Positions 26,704 to 35,477 of a DNA stretch of 64,000 nt are shown piece by piece. The stretch lies in assembly GCA_902362595.1 (NCBI GenBank), contig CABIXF010000009.1:20087-84086 (forward strand), given 5' to 3'. The DNA is from Bacteroidaceae bacterium (GTDB lineage Bacteria > Bacteroidota > Bacteroidia > Bacteroidales > Bacteroidaceae). The notes beneath the pieces are model-generated. The model had not been told where the DNA came from and searched no databases. It was given only the letters and a program-made list of their open reading frames with translations. How positions within the stretch are numbered: the stretch's first letter is position 1; every line of letters begins with the position of its first letter. Made by a program: the position numbers and the translations under genes.

Positions 26704-28155
26704 CTACTTATTCCGCTTCAGAAACAACGAATTGGTAATGGTAGACGGAAGTTCCTCCTGATAGTGCGTCACCATGATCAAGGTCTTATCCTTCCGGTCA
26801 CAGAAAGCCTCGATGACATCCTTCACCAACCGGCGGTTGCGCATATCCAAACCGTGCAAAGGCTCGTCCAGAATCAGCAGTTCAGGGTCTTTGACAAACG
26901 CACGAGCCAAAAGCACCATACGCTGTTCCCCACTGGAGAGCTGAAGGAAGCTGCGGTCTTTCAAATCGGCAATACCAAAGATGTCCATCCACCACACGCA
27001 CGTCTCCACATCCTTTTCCTGCGTCTTGCGATACAAACCGATGGAATCGTGCAAACCGCTGGCCACGATGTCAATGGCCGGAAGGTTCTTCAAATAAGCA
27101 CGGTGCATTTCCGGACTCACATAACCGATATGCTTCTTGATTTCCCAAATACTCTCGCCACTGCCCCGTTTGCGTCCAAACAACGCAATGTCGCACGCAT
27201 AACTCTGCGGATTATCGGCACAAATCAAACTCAGCAACGTAGACTTTCCGGCCCCGTTCTCTCCGCTGAGTGCCCATTTCTCTCCGCACTTCACCGTCCA
27301 GTCGAGGTCTTTCAGGATGACCCGTTCCCCATATCGGATGCTTACCTTATTCAAGTCTACGATATGCTCCGTATGATACAGGTTCTCGGCATACGGCAAA
27401 TCCAGTATCCGCTGCCGCTTCTCATCAGACAGCACATGTGCCGGAGCCGGTTCCCGGTGAGCCAGGTATTCCTGCAACGTGATTTTCGGTCCACAGTGAC
27501 GGTCTTCCACCGGTATCACGTGCGTAATAAACGTCGGAATATCGTCCGTCTTCGACAAGACCAGAATCACCTGCAAATCTGTCATCTCCGTCAGCTTGCC
27601 CAGCAACGTATGCAACAGTCCGCGTGTCCGTGCATCCAGACCGATGAAAGGATTGTCCATAATCAACACCCGCGGACCGCTCAGCAACGTCTTAGTCAGC
27701 TGGAACTTGCGGAGTTCTCCACTGGAAAGCAGGATAATGTGCTTGCTGAGCATCTCCTCTATCCCAAACAAGTCGTAGAGTGCCTTTCGGAGCTGCTCGT
27801 CTTTGCACTCCGGCAGCAAATCGGCCACGATGGGCGTATCGTCCAAGTCGTGTGAGTTCCATCGCTGCTGGTAATAATAATTTCCATCGGCATCCCCATA
27901 CGAGTCGCGGAAAGTGATGTATTTGATGTTGTCACAAGCCATTTTGGATTCTGAAGGAGAGAAATCATACTTCACCTCGTTCATCAGCAACGGATAACGG
28001 CCCGTGATGGTATCTACCAACAGGCTCTTTCCCGCCCCGTTCGGTCCCACAATGGCCACATGCTCTCCCGCAGCAATCTGCAAGTTAATAGGTTCCTTCA
28101 TCCGATAGAGCGGATGACGTGTCACTCCGTTCTCAATTGTAATTACATTCTGCAT
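26704..28155 (-). CDS. Double ABC ATPase, ModF-like
   Basis: A 483-residue cytoplasmic protein with two ABC domains. Domain 1: GPNGAGKSLL near the N-terminus, signature LSSGELRKFQL, Walker B VLIMDNPFIGLD (Asn where Glu is usual, so this site may be slow or inactive). Domain 2: GENGAGKSTLL, LSSGEQRMVLLARA and LLILDEPLHGLD. The spacing and lack of membrane segments fit ModF/PhrA-like proteins, linked to molybdate operons in E. coli, but no molybdate genes are near. Last gene of the DUF4286-ruvC-pullulanase unit, 42 bp after the pullulanase. Confidence 0.82.
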   Translation of the reverse strand: MQNVITIENGVTRHPLYRMKEPINLQIAAGEHVAIVGPNGAGKSLLVDTITGRYPLLMNEVKYDFSPSESKMACDNIKYITFRDSYGDADGNYYYQQRWNSHDLDDTPIVADLLPECKDEQLRKALYDLFGIEEMLSKHIILLSSGELRKFQLTKTLLSGPRVLIMDNPFIGLDARTRGLLHTLLGKLTEMTDLQVILVLSKTDDIPTFITHVIPVEDRHCGPKITLQEYLAHREPAPAHVLSDEKRQRILDLPYAENLYHTEHIVDLNKVSIRYGERVILKDLDWTVKCGEKWALSGENGAGKSTLLSLICADNPQSYACDIALFGRKRGSGESIWEIKKHIGYVSPEMHRAYLKNLPAIDIVASGLHDSIGLYRKTQEKDVETCVWWMDIFGIADLKDRSFLQLSSGEQRMVLLARAFVKDPELLILDEPLHGLDMRNRRLVKDVIEAFCDRKDKTLIMVTHYQEELPSTITNSLFLKRNK

Positions 28156-28197
28156 TGTCTCTTTTAGCTTTTAATTGTTCCTATGTCGTTGTTTTGT

Positions 28198-30267
28198 TTA
28201 TTGATGCACAATCATGGCCGTGCGGGGAGCCACCGTGAGCACATTGCCCGTCAACGTACCCAGTCCCAGCACATTGTCCACACGTCCGTCGCGACAGGCT
28301 ATCCAATAACGTCCTTCGGGCACATTGACCTGCACTGGTTCCGTACGTGCGTTAAGCACCACCACCGTATTCAGCCACGAATCACCCGCCGGACTTCCCT
28401 TAATACGAAAAGCCACTACATTGCTGGCTGGTGTCGGCAAGAACTCCAAGTGCTTGGCTATCAGTGAAGCATCACCCATACGGAATGAAGGATGCGCCTT
28501 ACGCATGGCAATCAATCCGCGCACGTAATCAAAGAAATCATGATGTGAAGTCTTTCTCCGCCAGTCGATGGCATTGACGGCATCCGGGCTCTTGTAAGAA
28601 TTGGCCACTCCCTGCTTGTCACGCAGAATCTCATCCCCTGCATACCAGAACGGAATGCCCTGCGACGTGAATACCGCCGTAGCCGCCAGCTTGGCCAGTG
28701 CATTCATCTCCTGCTCCGAAAGTCCCGGCAAGGTCGTTTTCAATCGATCAGCCAGGCAGAGGTCGTCGTGACAGCTCACGTAACTGATGAGCTGGTCGGG
28801 CTGCGTAGCCCAAAAATGAAGCTCCCTCTCCGCCTTTACCGTGGCCAGTGAATCTTCCGTCAGACTATCCGCAAGGGTTGTACTCTGCACAGATGCAGCT
28901 GCATGCTTTACCGACAGCTGCGGATGGGCAGTGCCTCCTACCAATCCGAACTTCACACCCGCCGCATGCCCCATACGGCCGATGACAAACGCACCTTTGG
29001 ATTCATCGTTCCAAGGACCACGCAATGCATCGCGCATCTCGTCACAAAACATACCGATATGCGGAAGCTGCGGCGCGTTCTTCTTCATGGCCAGCAGGCT
29101 GTCTGGCAATTGCGGACGATTGGCTGCCCAGCCTTCTCCATAAATATAAATCGTAGGATCAATCCGGTCGAGTGCCCGGCGAATTTCGTTCATCGTTTCG
29201 ATGTCATGGATGCCCATCAGGTCGAAGCGGAAACCGTCGATATGGTATTCCCTGGCCCAATAGCAGACCGACTCAATCATGAAACGCCGCATCATCGGAC
29301 GTTCGCTAGCCGTTTCATTTCCACACCCCGAGGCATTCGCCCATTTCCCTTCGTCATCCGTCCGATAAAAATACCCAGGTACCGTGCGTTCGAAGTTACT
29401 TCCTTTTATAATCGCGGTATGGTTGTACACCACATCCATCACCACCCGGATACCCGCCCGGTGAAGGGCCATCACCATCTGCTTGAATTCCCGGATACGC
29501 ACATCCGGCTTATAAGGATCGGTGGCATACGAACCTTCCGGCACGTTATAGTTTTTCGGGTCATAACCCCAGTTGTACTGCGGCTTATCGAGCTTCGTTT
29601 CGTCCACCGACGAAAAGTCGAACGACGGCAACAGCTGTACGTGAGTCACCCCCAGTTCCTTCAGATGGTCGAGCCCCGTCTTCTCCCCCAGATAAGTCTT
29701 TGTACCCTCTTCCGTGAGTGCCAGAAACTTACCCCGGTTATGAATGCCCGAGACTGTATCGATGGAAAAATCCCGGTGATGTAGCTCATAAATGATGATA
29801 TCCGAAAAACGCTTCAACGGCGGACGCTTGTCTTCGTTCCACCCCTTCGGGTTCGTCGCACCCCAGTCGATGATGGCTGCCCGGTCGCCGTTCACTCCCA
29901 CCGCCTTGGCCAGCAGCCCGGGAGTATCTCCCTGCCATACGTCGTCAATCTTCACGTTGAACGTATAGAACTTCCCTTTCAGGTCTTCGTCCACCCGGGC
30001 CCGCCACATCCCGTCGGATGCCGGCTCCATCTTCACCATTCGGTAGGCCGAGCCTCCCTGCCCTTTCTCATAGAGCAACACCCGCACCTCCTGTGCCGTA
30101 GGTGCCCAAAGCGAAAACTTCGTGACGGAAGGGGCATACACCATTTCCTCCCATTCACCGTCGTACACCGGATATTTGTCGAACGTCGTCTGTGCATCCT
30201 GGTGCGAGGATGTACATCCTGCTACCACTGTCATCATTGACATTACGACAAGATGCTTCAGTTTCAT
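28198..30267 (-). CDS. pulA: Type I pullulanase, lipoprotein
   Basis: GH13 enzyme that cuts alpha-1,6 branches in pullulan or glycogen-like glucans. The 689 residues start with a lipoprotein signal (MKLKHLVVMSMMTVVAGC, lipid Cys at 18). A CBM48-like N-terminal domain (SVTKFSLWAPTAQEVRVLLY) precedes the barrel. The type I pullulanase signature YNWGYDP is exact. Catalytic candidates are the Asp of GFRFDLMGIHD, the Glu of IYIYGEGW and the Asp in SCHDDL. No Sus-type genes are nearby. It is 12 bp downstream of ruvC, an unusual pairing. Confidence 0.93.
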   Translation of the reverse strand: MKLKHLVVMSMMTVVAGCTSSHQDAQTTFDKYPVYDGEWEEMVYAPSVTKFSLWAPTAQEVRVLLYEKGQGGSAYRMVKMEPASDGMWRARVDEDLKGKFYTFNVKIDDVWQGDTPGLLAKAVGVNGDRAAIIDWGATNPKGWNEDKRPPLKRFSDIIIYELHHRDFSIDTVSGIHNRGKFLALTEEGTKTYLGEKTGLDHLKELGVTHVQLLPSFDFSSVDETKLDKPQYNWGYDPKNYNVPEGSYATDPYKPDVRIREFKQMVMALHRAGIRVVMDVVYNHTAIIKGSNFERTVPGYFYRTDDEGKWANASGCGNETASERPMMRRFMIESVCYWAREYHIDGFRFDLMGIHDIETMNEIRRALDRIDPTIYIYGEGWAANRPQLPDSLLAMKKNAPQLPHIGMFCDEMRDALRGPWNDESKGAFVIGRMGHAAGVKFGLVGGTAHPQLSVKHAAASVQSTTLADSLTEDSLATVKAERELHFWATQPDQLISYVSCHDDLCLADRLKTTLPGLSEQEMNALAKLAATAVFTSQGIPFWYAGDEILRDKQGVANSYKSPDAVNAIDWRRKTSHHDFFDYVRGLIAMRKAHPSFRMGDASLIAKHLEFLPTPASNVVAFRIKGSPAGDSWLNTVVVLNARTEPVQVNVPEGRYWIACRDGRVDNVLGLGTLTGNVLTVAPRTAMIVHQ

Positions 30268-30279
30268 ATTTCTTTTCTC

Positions 30280-30849
30280 CTATTTTTTTATGCGTTCCGG
30301 ATTCTTGGCAATAAAATCCTTCCAACTGGAATACGCTTTCGGCATTTCCGGACGTCCCATCTGCAGGTAATGGCAGTAAGCTGCTCCCAAAGCATCGGTG
30401 GCATCCATGAAAGGTCCCATCTCCGAATCGGGAATGTGCAACATCCGTTTCAGCATGTCGGCCACCTGCTCCTTGCTGGCCTGCCCGTTGCCGGTGATGG
30501 CCATCTTGATTTTCAGCGGTGCATACTCCGTCACCGGAATATCGCGCATCAGGGCTGCCACGATGGCCACCCCCTGCGCCCGTCCCAGCTTCAGCATGGA
30601 CTGTACGTTCTTTCCGAAAAACGGCGCCTCGATGGCCAGTTCATCGGGCAGGTACGAAGAAATGATACCCTGCACGCGCTCATAAATGTGTTTCAGCTTC
30701 AGATACGAGTCGCCGCATTTACGCAGGTCGATGACGCCGAGTGTCATCACTTCCGGTTTGACACCCGTCACCTTCAGTACCCCGTATCCCATGATGTTCG
30801 TACCCGGGTCGATACCGAGAATGATTTTTTCCTTAACCGGCTGTATCAC
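30280..30849 (-). CDS. ruvC: Holliday junction resolvase RuvC
   Basis: Endonuclease that resolves four-way DNA junctions during recombination. The 189 residues contain the acidic active-site residues in [14 protein letters not shown] (Asp14), [11 protein letters not shown] (Glu) and [12 protein letters not shown] (two Asp). Its ATGA start overlaps the end of the DUF4286 gene by 4 bp, so the two are translationally coupled. ruvA and ruvB are not in the window. Confidence 0.96.
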   Translation of the reverse strand: MIQPVKEKIILGIDPGTNIMGYGVLKVTGVKPEVMTLGVIDLRKCGDSYLKLKHIYERVQGIISSYLPDELAIEAPFFGKNVQSMLKLGRAQGVAIVAALMRDIPVTEYAPLKIKMAITGNGQASKEQVADMLKRMLHIPDSEMGPFMDATDALGAAYCHYLQMGRPEMPKAYSSWKDFIAKNPERIKK

Positions 30850-31151
30850 CTTATTACCTCCATTAATGTGGGGAAACCGATGACCTTATCCTTGAACACT
30901 TTCATCATCTCCGTATTCAAGGCAGCCCCCTGCTTTACATGCCAACGATGCAACGTCGCGCTGTCTTCCACTTCCCACTGGAGTGAAAAGCATTCACTGT
31001 CCTGCTCCTTATGGCTCAAGATACGCAGGATACGGGGATTTTTCAGTTCACCCGATTTTTCCACTTCCGGAATGTAGAATTCATTCAACCATATCACAAA
31101 ATTACGGGCATCACCCATCTCTACATGAAAAGTAGTATTATAAATCAGCAT
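30846..31151 (-). CDS. DUF4286 family protein
   Basis: A 101-residue cytoplasmic protein starting [21 protein letters not shown] and ending [10 protein letters not shown]. The alpha/beta pattern with two similar halves resembles the ferredoxin-like fold of dimeric alpha-beta barrel proteins and the Bacteroidetes family DUF4286. It overlaps ruvC by 4 bp, an arrangement that hints at shared regulation, not necessarily shared function. A promoter box lies 26 bp upstream. Confidence 0.85.
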   Translation of the reverse strand: MLIYNTTFHVEMGDARNFVIWLNEFYIPEVEKSGELKNPRILRILSHKEQDSECFSLQWEVEDSATLHRWHVKQGAALNTEMMKVFKDKVIGFPTLMEVIR

Positions 31152-31176
31152 ATATCTTCTTATTTTAATCCGATTA

Positions 31177-31184
31177 CAAAATTA
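31177..31184 (-). promoter_or_regulatory. -7 box for the DUF4286-ruvC unit
   Basis: TAATTTTG on the minus strand is an exact TAnnTTTG match and places the start of transcription about 20 nt before the DUF4286 ATG. Confidence 0.55.
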
Positions 31185-31208
31185 TACAATACGATGAAAA
31201 CAACCTGA

Positions 31209-32513
31209 TCAGGAATACCGGCGAGGATAACGCAACAGAATGCTCAGCACAGCCGCCACTCCCAGTGCCATGGGATAATAAAGGTATCCTATGATGTGGA
31301 TAGGAGATAAACCCGAAAGCTCGGCCGCAATCAAGAGTTGCGCACCATAAGGGATAATACCCTGAATCACACACGAAAAGGTATCGAGAATACTGGCACT
31401 CTTCCGTTTGTCTACCCGGAACTGTTCGGCAATGTCATTTGCCAATGGGCCCACAGTGATAATGGCAATCGTATTATTGGCCGTACAGATATTGGCCAGG
31501 CTCACCAGTGCGGCGATACTTAGTTCGGCTCCTCGTTTTCCTCTTACATGCTGAGTCAGACGGTGCAGCACATAATCCACACCTCCGTTAAAACGTATCA
31601 GCTCCAGCATTCCTCCGGCCATCAGGGTTATGATGATAAGTTCACCCATTCCCGTCATCCCTTTACCCAAAGCCCCAAACCATCCGAACACATCGAATGT
31701 ACCGTATGCCATGCCCACAATACCCGTAGAAACCAGACCCAGCAACAGTACCAGCAATACGTTGACACCAGCCACTGCCGTTCCAAGCACAATTATATAA
31801 GGTATGACTTTCATCCATTCTACATGGGGAATATCCTGCACCACCTCAATATGGCTTCCATATATAACATAATACACGAATACCAGCAAGGCAGCCGGAA
31901 GGGCAATCAATGAATTCACCCGGAACTTGTCGCGCATCACACATCCTTGCGTACGGGTCGCTGCAATGGTCGTATCGGAAATAAAAGACAAGTTATCACC
32001 GAAAAAGGCACCTCCCACGACTATCGCCGTCATGAAGACCACACTGACATCCGTCTTGGCCGCAATACCCACAGCCACAGGGGTCAGTGCTACAATCGTG
32101 CCGACCGAGGTACCGATGGACAGGGATATGAAACATGATGCCAGAAAGATTCCAGCCAACAGCAGATTGCCCGGAAGCAGCTGTAAAGTCAGATTTACCG
32201 TCGCATCAATAGCCCCCATCGCCTGTGCCGACTGTGCAAAGGCACCAGCCAGAATGAAAATCCAAATCATCAGCATGATGTTCTTGTTGGCCGCCCCTGT
32301 AGAATACTGTAGCAAACGGTCGTTCAGGCTCAGCCCTTTCGTAATGGCCACGGCATAAATCGAAGAAAACATAAATGCCACTGTGATAGGAATCTTGTAG
32401 AAATCATTGATGAGAAGAGAAGTTAACAGATAAATACATAAAAAGACCACCAGCGGGCTTAAGGCCCAGGCGTTTGGTTTGTTTACGATAGGAGTCAGTT
32501 TCTGAAAATTCAT
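31209..32513 (-). CDS. NhaC-family Na+/H+ antiporter
   Basis: Polytopic inner-membrane protein of 434 residues with about eleven hydrophobic segments, starting MNFQKLTPIVNKPNAWALSP at 32513. Typical NhaC-type stretches are IWIFILAGAFAQSAQAMGA, SIGTSVGTIVALTPVAVGIA, VVGGAFFGDNLSFISDTTIAAT (the conserved Gly-Asp-Asn-X-Ser-X-Ile-Ser-Asp motif) and IIPYGAQLL near the end. It probably exchanges sodium for protons; an amino-acid exchange role is possible in this superfamily. Codons upstream of 32513 in this frame overlap a divergent promoter and were excluded. Confidence 0.9.
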   Translation of the reverse strand: MNFQKLTPIVNKPNAWALSPLVVFLCIYLLTSLLINDFYKIPITVAFMFSSIYAVAITKGLSLNDRLLQYSTGAANKNIMLMIWIFILAGAFAQSAQAMGAIDATVNLTLQLLPGNLLLAGIFLASCFISLSIGTSVGTIVALTPVAVGIAAKTDVSVVFMTAIVVGGAFFGDNLSFISDTTIAATRTQGCVMRDKFRVNSLIALPAALLVFVYYVIYGSHIEVVQDIPHVEWMKVIPYIIVLGTAVAGVNVLLVLLLGLVSTGIVGMAYGTFDVFGWFGALGKGMTGMGELIIITLMAGGMLELIRFNGGVDYVLHRLTQHVRGKRGAELSIAALVSLANICTANNTIAIITVGPLANDIAEQFRVDKRKSASILDTFSCVIQGIIPYGAQLLIAAELSGLSPIHIIGYLYYPMALGVAAVLSILLRYPRRYS

Positions 32514-32532
32514 TCTTTTCTTGTATTTTTTG

Positions 32533-32540
32533 CAAAGGTA
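32533..32540 (-). promoter_or_regulatory. -7 box for the NhaC-type gene
   Basis: TACCTTTG on the minus strand, exact consensus, 20 bp before the ATG. This supports the start at 32513. Confidence 0.6.
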
Positions 32541-32675
32541 CGCATTTTTCAGTATTTTTTGCGAGAAAGTTTCCATTCCAGCGAACATTTCAGCAAAAAG
32601 AAATGTCATTATAGCAAAGCATGAGGTATTCAAGCTTCTCAATCTTGAAACTAAAAGGAAATATTCCAGCAATAT

Positions 32676-32707
32676 TTTGCCCAGATTAAGAATATTATCT
32701 ATATTTG
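32676..32707 (+). promoter_or_regulatory. Full-consensus Bacteroides promoter
   Basis: TTTG (32676-32679) and TATATTTG (32700-32707) are separated by 20 bp, the best promoter match in the window. It lies 33 bp before the small secreted-protein gene and may also drive the Ton/phosphate operon. Confidence 0.85.
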
Positions 32708-32739
32708 CCGGAGTTTTAGTAAAAATAGAAATTGAATAT

Positions 32740-33159
32740 ATGAAACAGACCATATTTAAAATAATGCTGTTACTGGCGGTCATCTTTATGAGAGTAGAGA
32801 TGGCAGGGGCTGTTTCATGTAACCATGCGTTCCATGATGCCCAGACCTCATCTGCGGTATCAAACCAGACGGATGCAGACGAAACCTTCCATTTTATCCA
32901 TGCGACTCTGGATAAAACGCATGATTTGTTCAGCACGCTTACCCACAACCATTCATTCAACAAATTGCTAGATGAACGTGTGATGCGCAATGATGAACAA
33001 AACATCAAGTTTTCCTTACGTTTATTATTATTCTATCATTCCCTACGTGAGGTAGGTTTATTGAAGGACAAGGAGAGCCTTTACCCTTCAACAAACATTC
33101 ATTGTGTGATTCCTTCATGCGAATACTATGTATTTGCCATGAGGAAAATCATTATTTAG
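32740..33159 (+). CDS. Small secreted protein of unknown function
   Basis: A 139-residue protein starting MKQTIFKIMLLLAVIFMRVE with an apparent signal peptide ending near AGA-VS. The start at 32740 is chosen because a perfect promoter sits just upstream and would leave out earlier codons. The mature part is rich in His, Asp and Ser (ADETFHFIHATLDKTHDLFS, THNHSFNK) and contains three or four cysteines. No family was recognised. It is the only gene between the promoter at 32676 and the exbB operon 153 bp downstream, so it may be that operon's first cistron. Confidence 0.7.
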   Translation: MKQTIFKIMLLLAVIFMRVEMAGAVSCNHAFHDAQTSSAVSNQTDADETFHFIHATLDKTHDLFSTLTHNHSFNKLLDERVMRNDEQNIKFSLRLLLFYHSLREVGLLKDKESLYPSTNIHCVIPSCEYYVFAMRKIII

Positions 33160-33187
33160 CCGTTTTATAGGTTAGTTGTTTTTCACT

Positions 33188-33215
33188 GCTCCGGCACCCT
33201 TGCAAAGTGTCGGAG
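33188..33215 (+). promoter_or_regulatory. Hairpin between the secreted-protein gene and exbB
   Basis: CTCCGGCAC pairs with GTGTCGGAG (one G-T pair) across a 10-nt loop. No T run follows, so it is more likely an attenuator or mRNA-processing element than a terminator. No TAnnTTTG box is seen between it and exbB. Confidence 0.45.
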
Positions 33216-33312
33216 TGGATATGGATTTCTTGCTTCACATGCTTGACGCAAGCCAGTTACTTATTGTCTAAACTTTTCAAAAAAAACAAAACTCTATAAA
33301 AACGATTAAATT

Positions 33313-34119
33313 ATGAAAACGAATAACTCAAAACAATCTTTCAAAGGAATAGAAGCCGCAGGTTTAATCATCATCGCATGTTTCATCGTAGCCATTTGCA
33401 TTTATCATTTTGTGTTTGGAAACCCGGCCAACTTCATGAACAATGACCCTAACAATCATCCGCTTCCAGGAAACATGTTGGGAACTATCTATAAAGGAGG
33501 TATCATTGTGCCTGTTATCCAAACTCTTTTGTTGACTGTGCTCACCTTAAGCGTAGAACGTTATTTTACCCTTCGCGCCTCTTTCGGAAGAAGCAAGCTC
33601 TCCAAATTCGTGGCGCAGATTAAAGATGCCTTGAATAAAGGAGACATGGAGAAAGCACAAGAATTATGTGACAAGCAGCGCGGCTCAGTGGCCAATGTAG
33701 TGAGCTCCACTCTCCGTAAATACCGCGAAATGGAGCAGAACAATGAACTGGCGAAAGACCAGAAAATTCTTGCCATACAAAAAGAGCTGGAAGAAGCCAC
33801 CGCACTTGAGCTTCCCATGATGCAGCAGAACTTGCCTATCATCGCTACCATCACTACCTTAGGCACCTTGATGGGATTGCTGGGAACCGTAATCGGTATG
33901 ATCCGTTCATTTGCCGCGCTTTCTGCCGGAGGAGGTACTGACTCAGTTGCATTGTCTACAGGTATCTCTGAAGCCTTGATTAACACCGCATTTGGTATCT
34001 TGACCGGTGCACTGGCCGTTATTTCCTATAACTATTACACCAACAAGATAGACAAGCTGACGTACAGCCTTGACGAAGTGGGCTTCTCCATTGTACAGAC
34101 TTTCGCAGCTACTCATTAA
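33313..34119 (+). CDS. exbB: ExbB/TolQ-type proton channel
   Basis: Inner-membrane motor subunit that with ExbD uses proton flow to energise TonB. The 268 residues have a first membrane segment (AAGLIIIACFIVAICIYHFVF), a second at about 62-80, a cytoplasmic domain (AQELCDKQRGSVANVVSSTL), and the MotA/ExbB core ITTLGTLMGLLGTVIGMIRSF followed by LINTAFGILTGALAVISYNYY. First gene of a ten-gene rightward operon. Confidence 0.94.
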   Translation: MKTNNSKQSFKGIEAAGLIIIACFIVAICIYHFVFGNPANFMNNDPNNHPLPGNMLGTIYKGGIIVPVIQTLLLTVLTLSVERYFTLRASFGRSKLSKFVAQIKDALNKGDMEKAQELCDKQRGSVANVVSSTLRKYREMEQNNELAKDQKILAIQKELEEATALELPMMQQNLPIIATITTLGTLMGLLGTVIGMIRSFAALSAGGGTDSVALSTGISEALINTAFGILTGALAVISYNYYTNKIDKLTYSLDEVGFSIVQTFAATH

Positions 34120-34182
34120 TTCTGCCAGCCGAGGTTTTCCTCATGCAGACAGAAACAGAAGTTTGATTTAAAATTTTCAATT

Positions 34183-34788
34183 ATGAGTAGAGCTAAAATT
34201 CAGAAGAAAAGCATGTTCATCGACATGACAGCCATGAGCGATGTAACCGTACTGCTGCTTACTTTTTTCATGCTGACAGCCAGTTTTGTGAAAAAAGAGC
34301 CTGTGCAGGTTGTCACTCCCGCATCAGTTTCTGAAATAAAGATACCCGAAACAAACATCATGTCCATCCTGGTAGGCCCTGATGGAAAAATCTTTATGAG
34401 TCTTGACAAGCAAAGTGACATGGCAGCCACATTAGAAGCAATGGGAAAGGAATACGGGCTTTCATTTACCCCGCAAGAAATAAAGAAATTTTCTTTGTGC
34501 CAGACTTTCGGAGTACCAATAAGCCACATGAAATCTTTCCTGGCCCTTAGCACAGAACAGCAGGACCGCACCTTAAAAAACCAGGGAATCCCTTGTGACA
34601 GTATCGACAACCAGTTCAAAGCATGGGTGCGCAATGCACGTGCCACGAACCATGACTTGCGCATTGCCATCAAGGCCGACCAGCAAACACCCTACGCGGT
34701 CATAAAAAAAGTGATGAACTCTCTTCAAGACCTCAAGGAAAACAGATACAATCTGATTACCTCCTTAAAATCGGGTCCGGAAGAATAA
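34183..34788 (+). CDS. exbD: ExbD/TolR-type protein 1
   Basis: Partner of ExbB with one N-terminal membrane helix. The conserved membrane Asp sits in FIDMTAMSDVTVLLLTFFML. At 201 residues it is longer than E. coli ExbD (141), with an insert before the C-terminal periplasmic domain (IAIKADQQTPYAVIKKVMNSL). Tandem exbD genes are usual in Bacteroidetes and probably give a heteromeric pore. It lies 12 bp before the second copy. Confidence 0.92.
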   Translation: MSRAKIQKKSMFIDMTAMSDVTVLLLTFFMLTASFVKKEPVQVVTPASVSEIKIPETNIMSILVGPDGKIFMSLDKQSDMAATLEAMGKEYGLSFTPQEIKKFSLCQTFGVPISHMKSFLALSTEQQDRTLKNQGIPCDSIDNQFKAWVRNARATNHDLRIAIKADQQTPYAVIKKVMNSLQDLKENRYNLITSLKSGPEE

Positions 34789-34800
34789 AGAAAAAGAAAT

Positions 34801-35460
34801 ATGGCTGAAATTCAAGAAAACAACAATAAAGAAAAGAAAGGTAACAAGCAGAAAAAAATGAATATCCGCGTGGATTTCACTCCCATGGTCGACATGAATA
34901 TGCTGCTGATTACTTTTTTCATGCTGTGTACTTCATTGAGCAAGCCGCAAACAATGGAAATCAGCATGCCATCCAATGATAAAAACATCACCGAAGAGCA
35001 ACAGAATAAAGTCAAGGCCTCTCAGGCACTGACTTTATTGCTGGGCGAGGACGGAAAACTCTATTATTACGAAGGCGAACCGGACTACAAGAACTATGCT
35101 TCACTAAAAGAAACCACCTACGAAGCCAGCGGATTGCGTAAACTATTGCTCAGCAAAAACTACGAAGCAGTCAAGAAAGTACGTGAGCTTAAGGATAAGA
35201 AAGCAAGGCTTGAAATCACCGAAGAGGAATGTAAGAAGGAAATTGCCAGCGTGAAATCGGGAAAAAACACTCCTACCGTCATCATTAAGGCAATGGACAA
35301 GTCGACTTATAAGAATCTGATAGATGCGCTGGACGAAATGCAGATTTGCAGCATAGGGAAATACGTAATTGTCGACATTACGGACGGCGACCGTTTCCTG
35401 ATAGACAACTACCTCTCTCATGGTGAGTTAAGTCAAAAAGCGACAGATAGGAATGTATAA
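34801..35460 (+). CDS. exbD: ExbD/TolR-type protein 2
   Basis: Second ExbD in the operon, 219 residues. A Lys-rich cytoplasmic start is followed by RVDFTPMVDMNMLLITFFML, which holds the proton-carrying Asp. The periplasmic part contains a charged insert (about 110-145, KKVRELKDKKARLEITEEE) before the ExbD end (PTVIIKAMDKSTYKNLIDALDEM). The two copies differ strongly outside the helix, so they are old paralogues, not a recent duplication. Confidence 0.92.
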   Translation: MAEIQENNNKEKKGNKQKKMNIRVDFTPMVDMNMLLITFFMLCTSLSKPQTMEISMPSNDKNITEEQQNKVKASQALTLLLGEDGKLYYYEGEPDYKNYASLKETTYEASGLRKLLLSKNYEAVKKVRELKDKKARLEITEEECKKEIASVKSGKNTPTVIIKAMDKSTYKNLIDALDEMQICSIGKYVIVDITDGDRFLIDNYLSHGELSQKATDRNV

Positions 35461-35477
35461 CTTCAAAAAAGGGAAAA

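Noticed and set aside
26359-27855. A 498-codon + strand frame
   Set aside because: Most of it is antisense to the clearly recognisable double ABC ATPase on the minus strand.
26704-28155. Assigning this ABC protein to molybdate transport
   Set aside because: The double ABC layout is ModF-like, but no molybdate uptake or regulator genes are close, so only the family is stated.
32514-33008. N-terminal extension of the NhaC-type antiporter
   Set aside because: The extension overlaps two divergent promoters and the secreted-protein gene; a -7 box 20 bp before 32513 fixes the shorter start.
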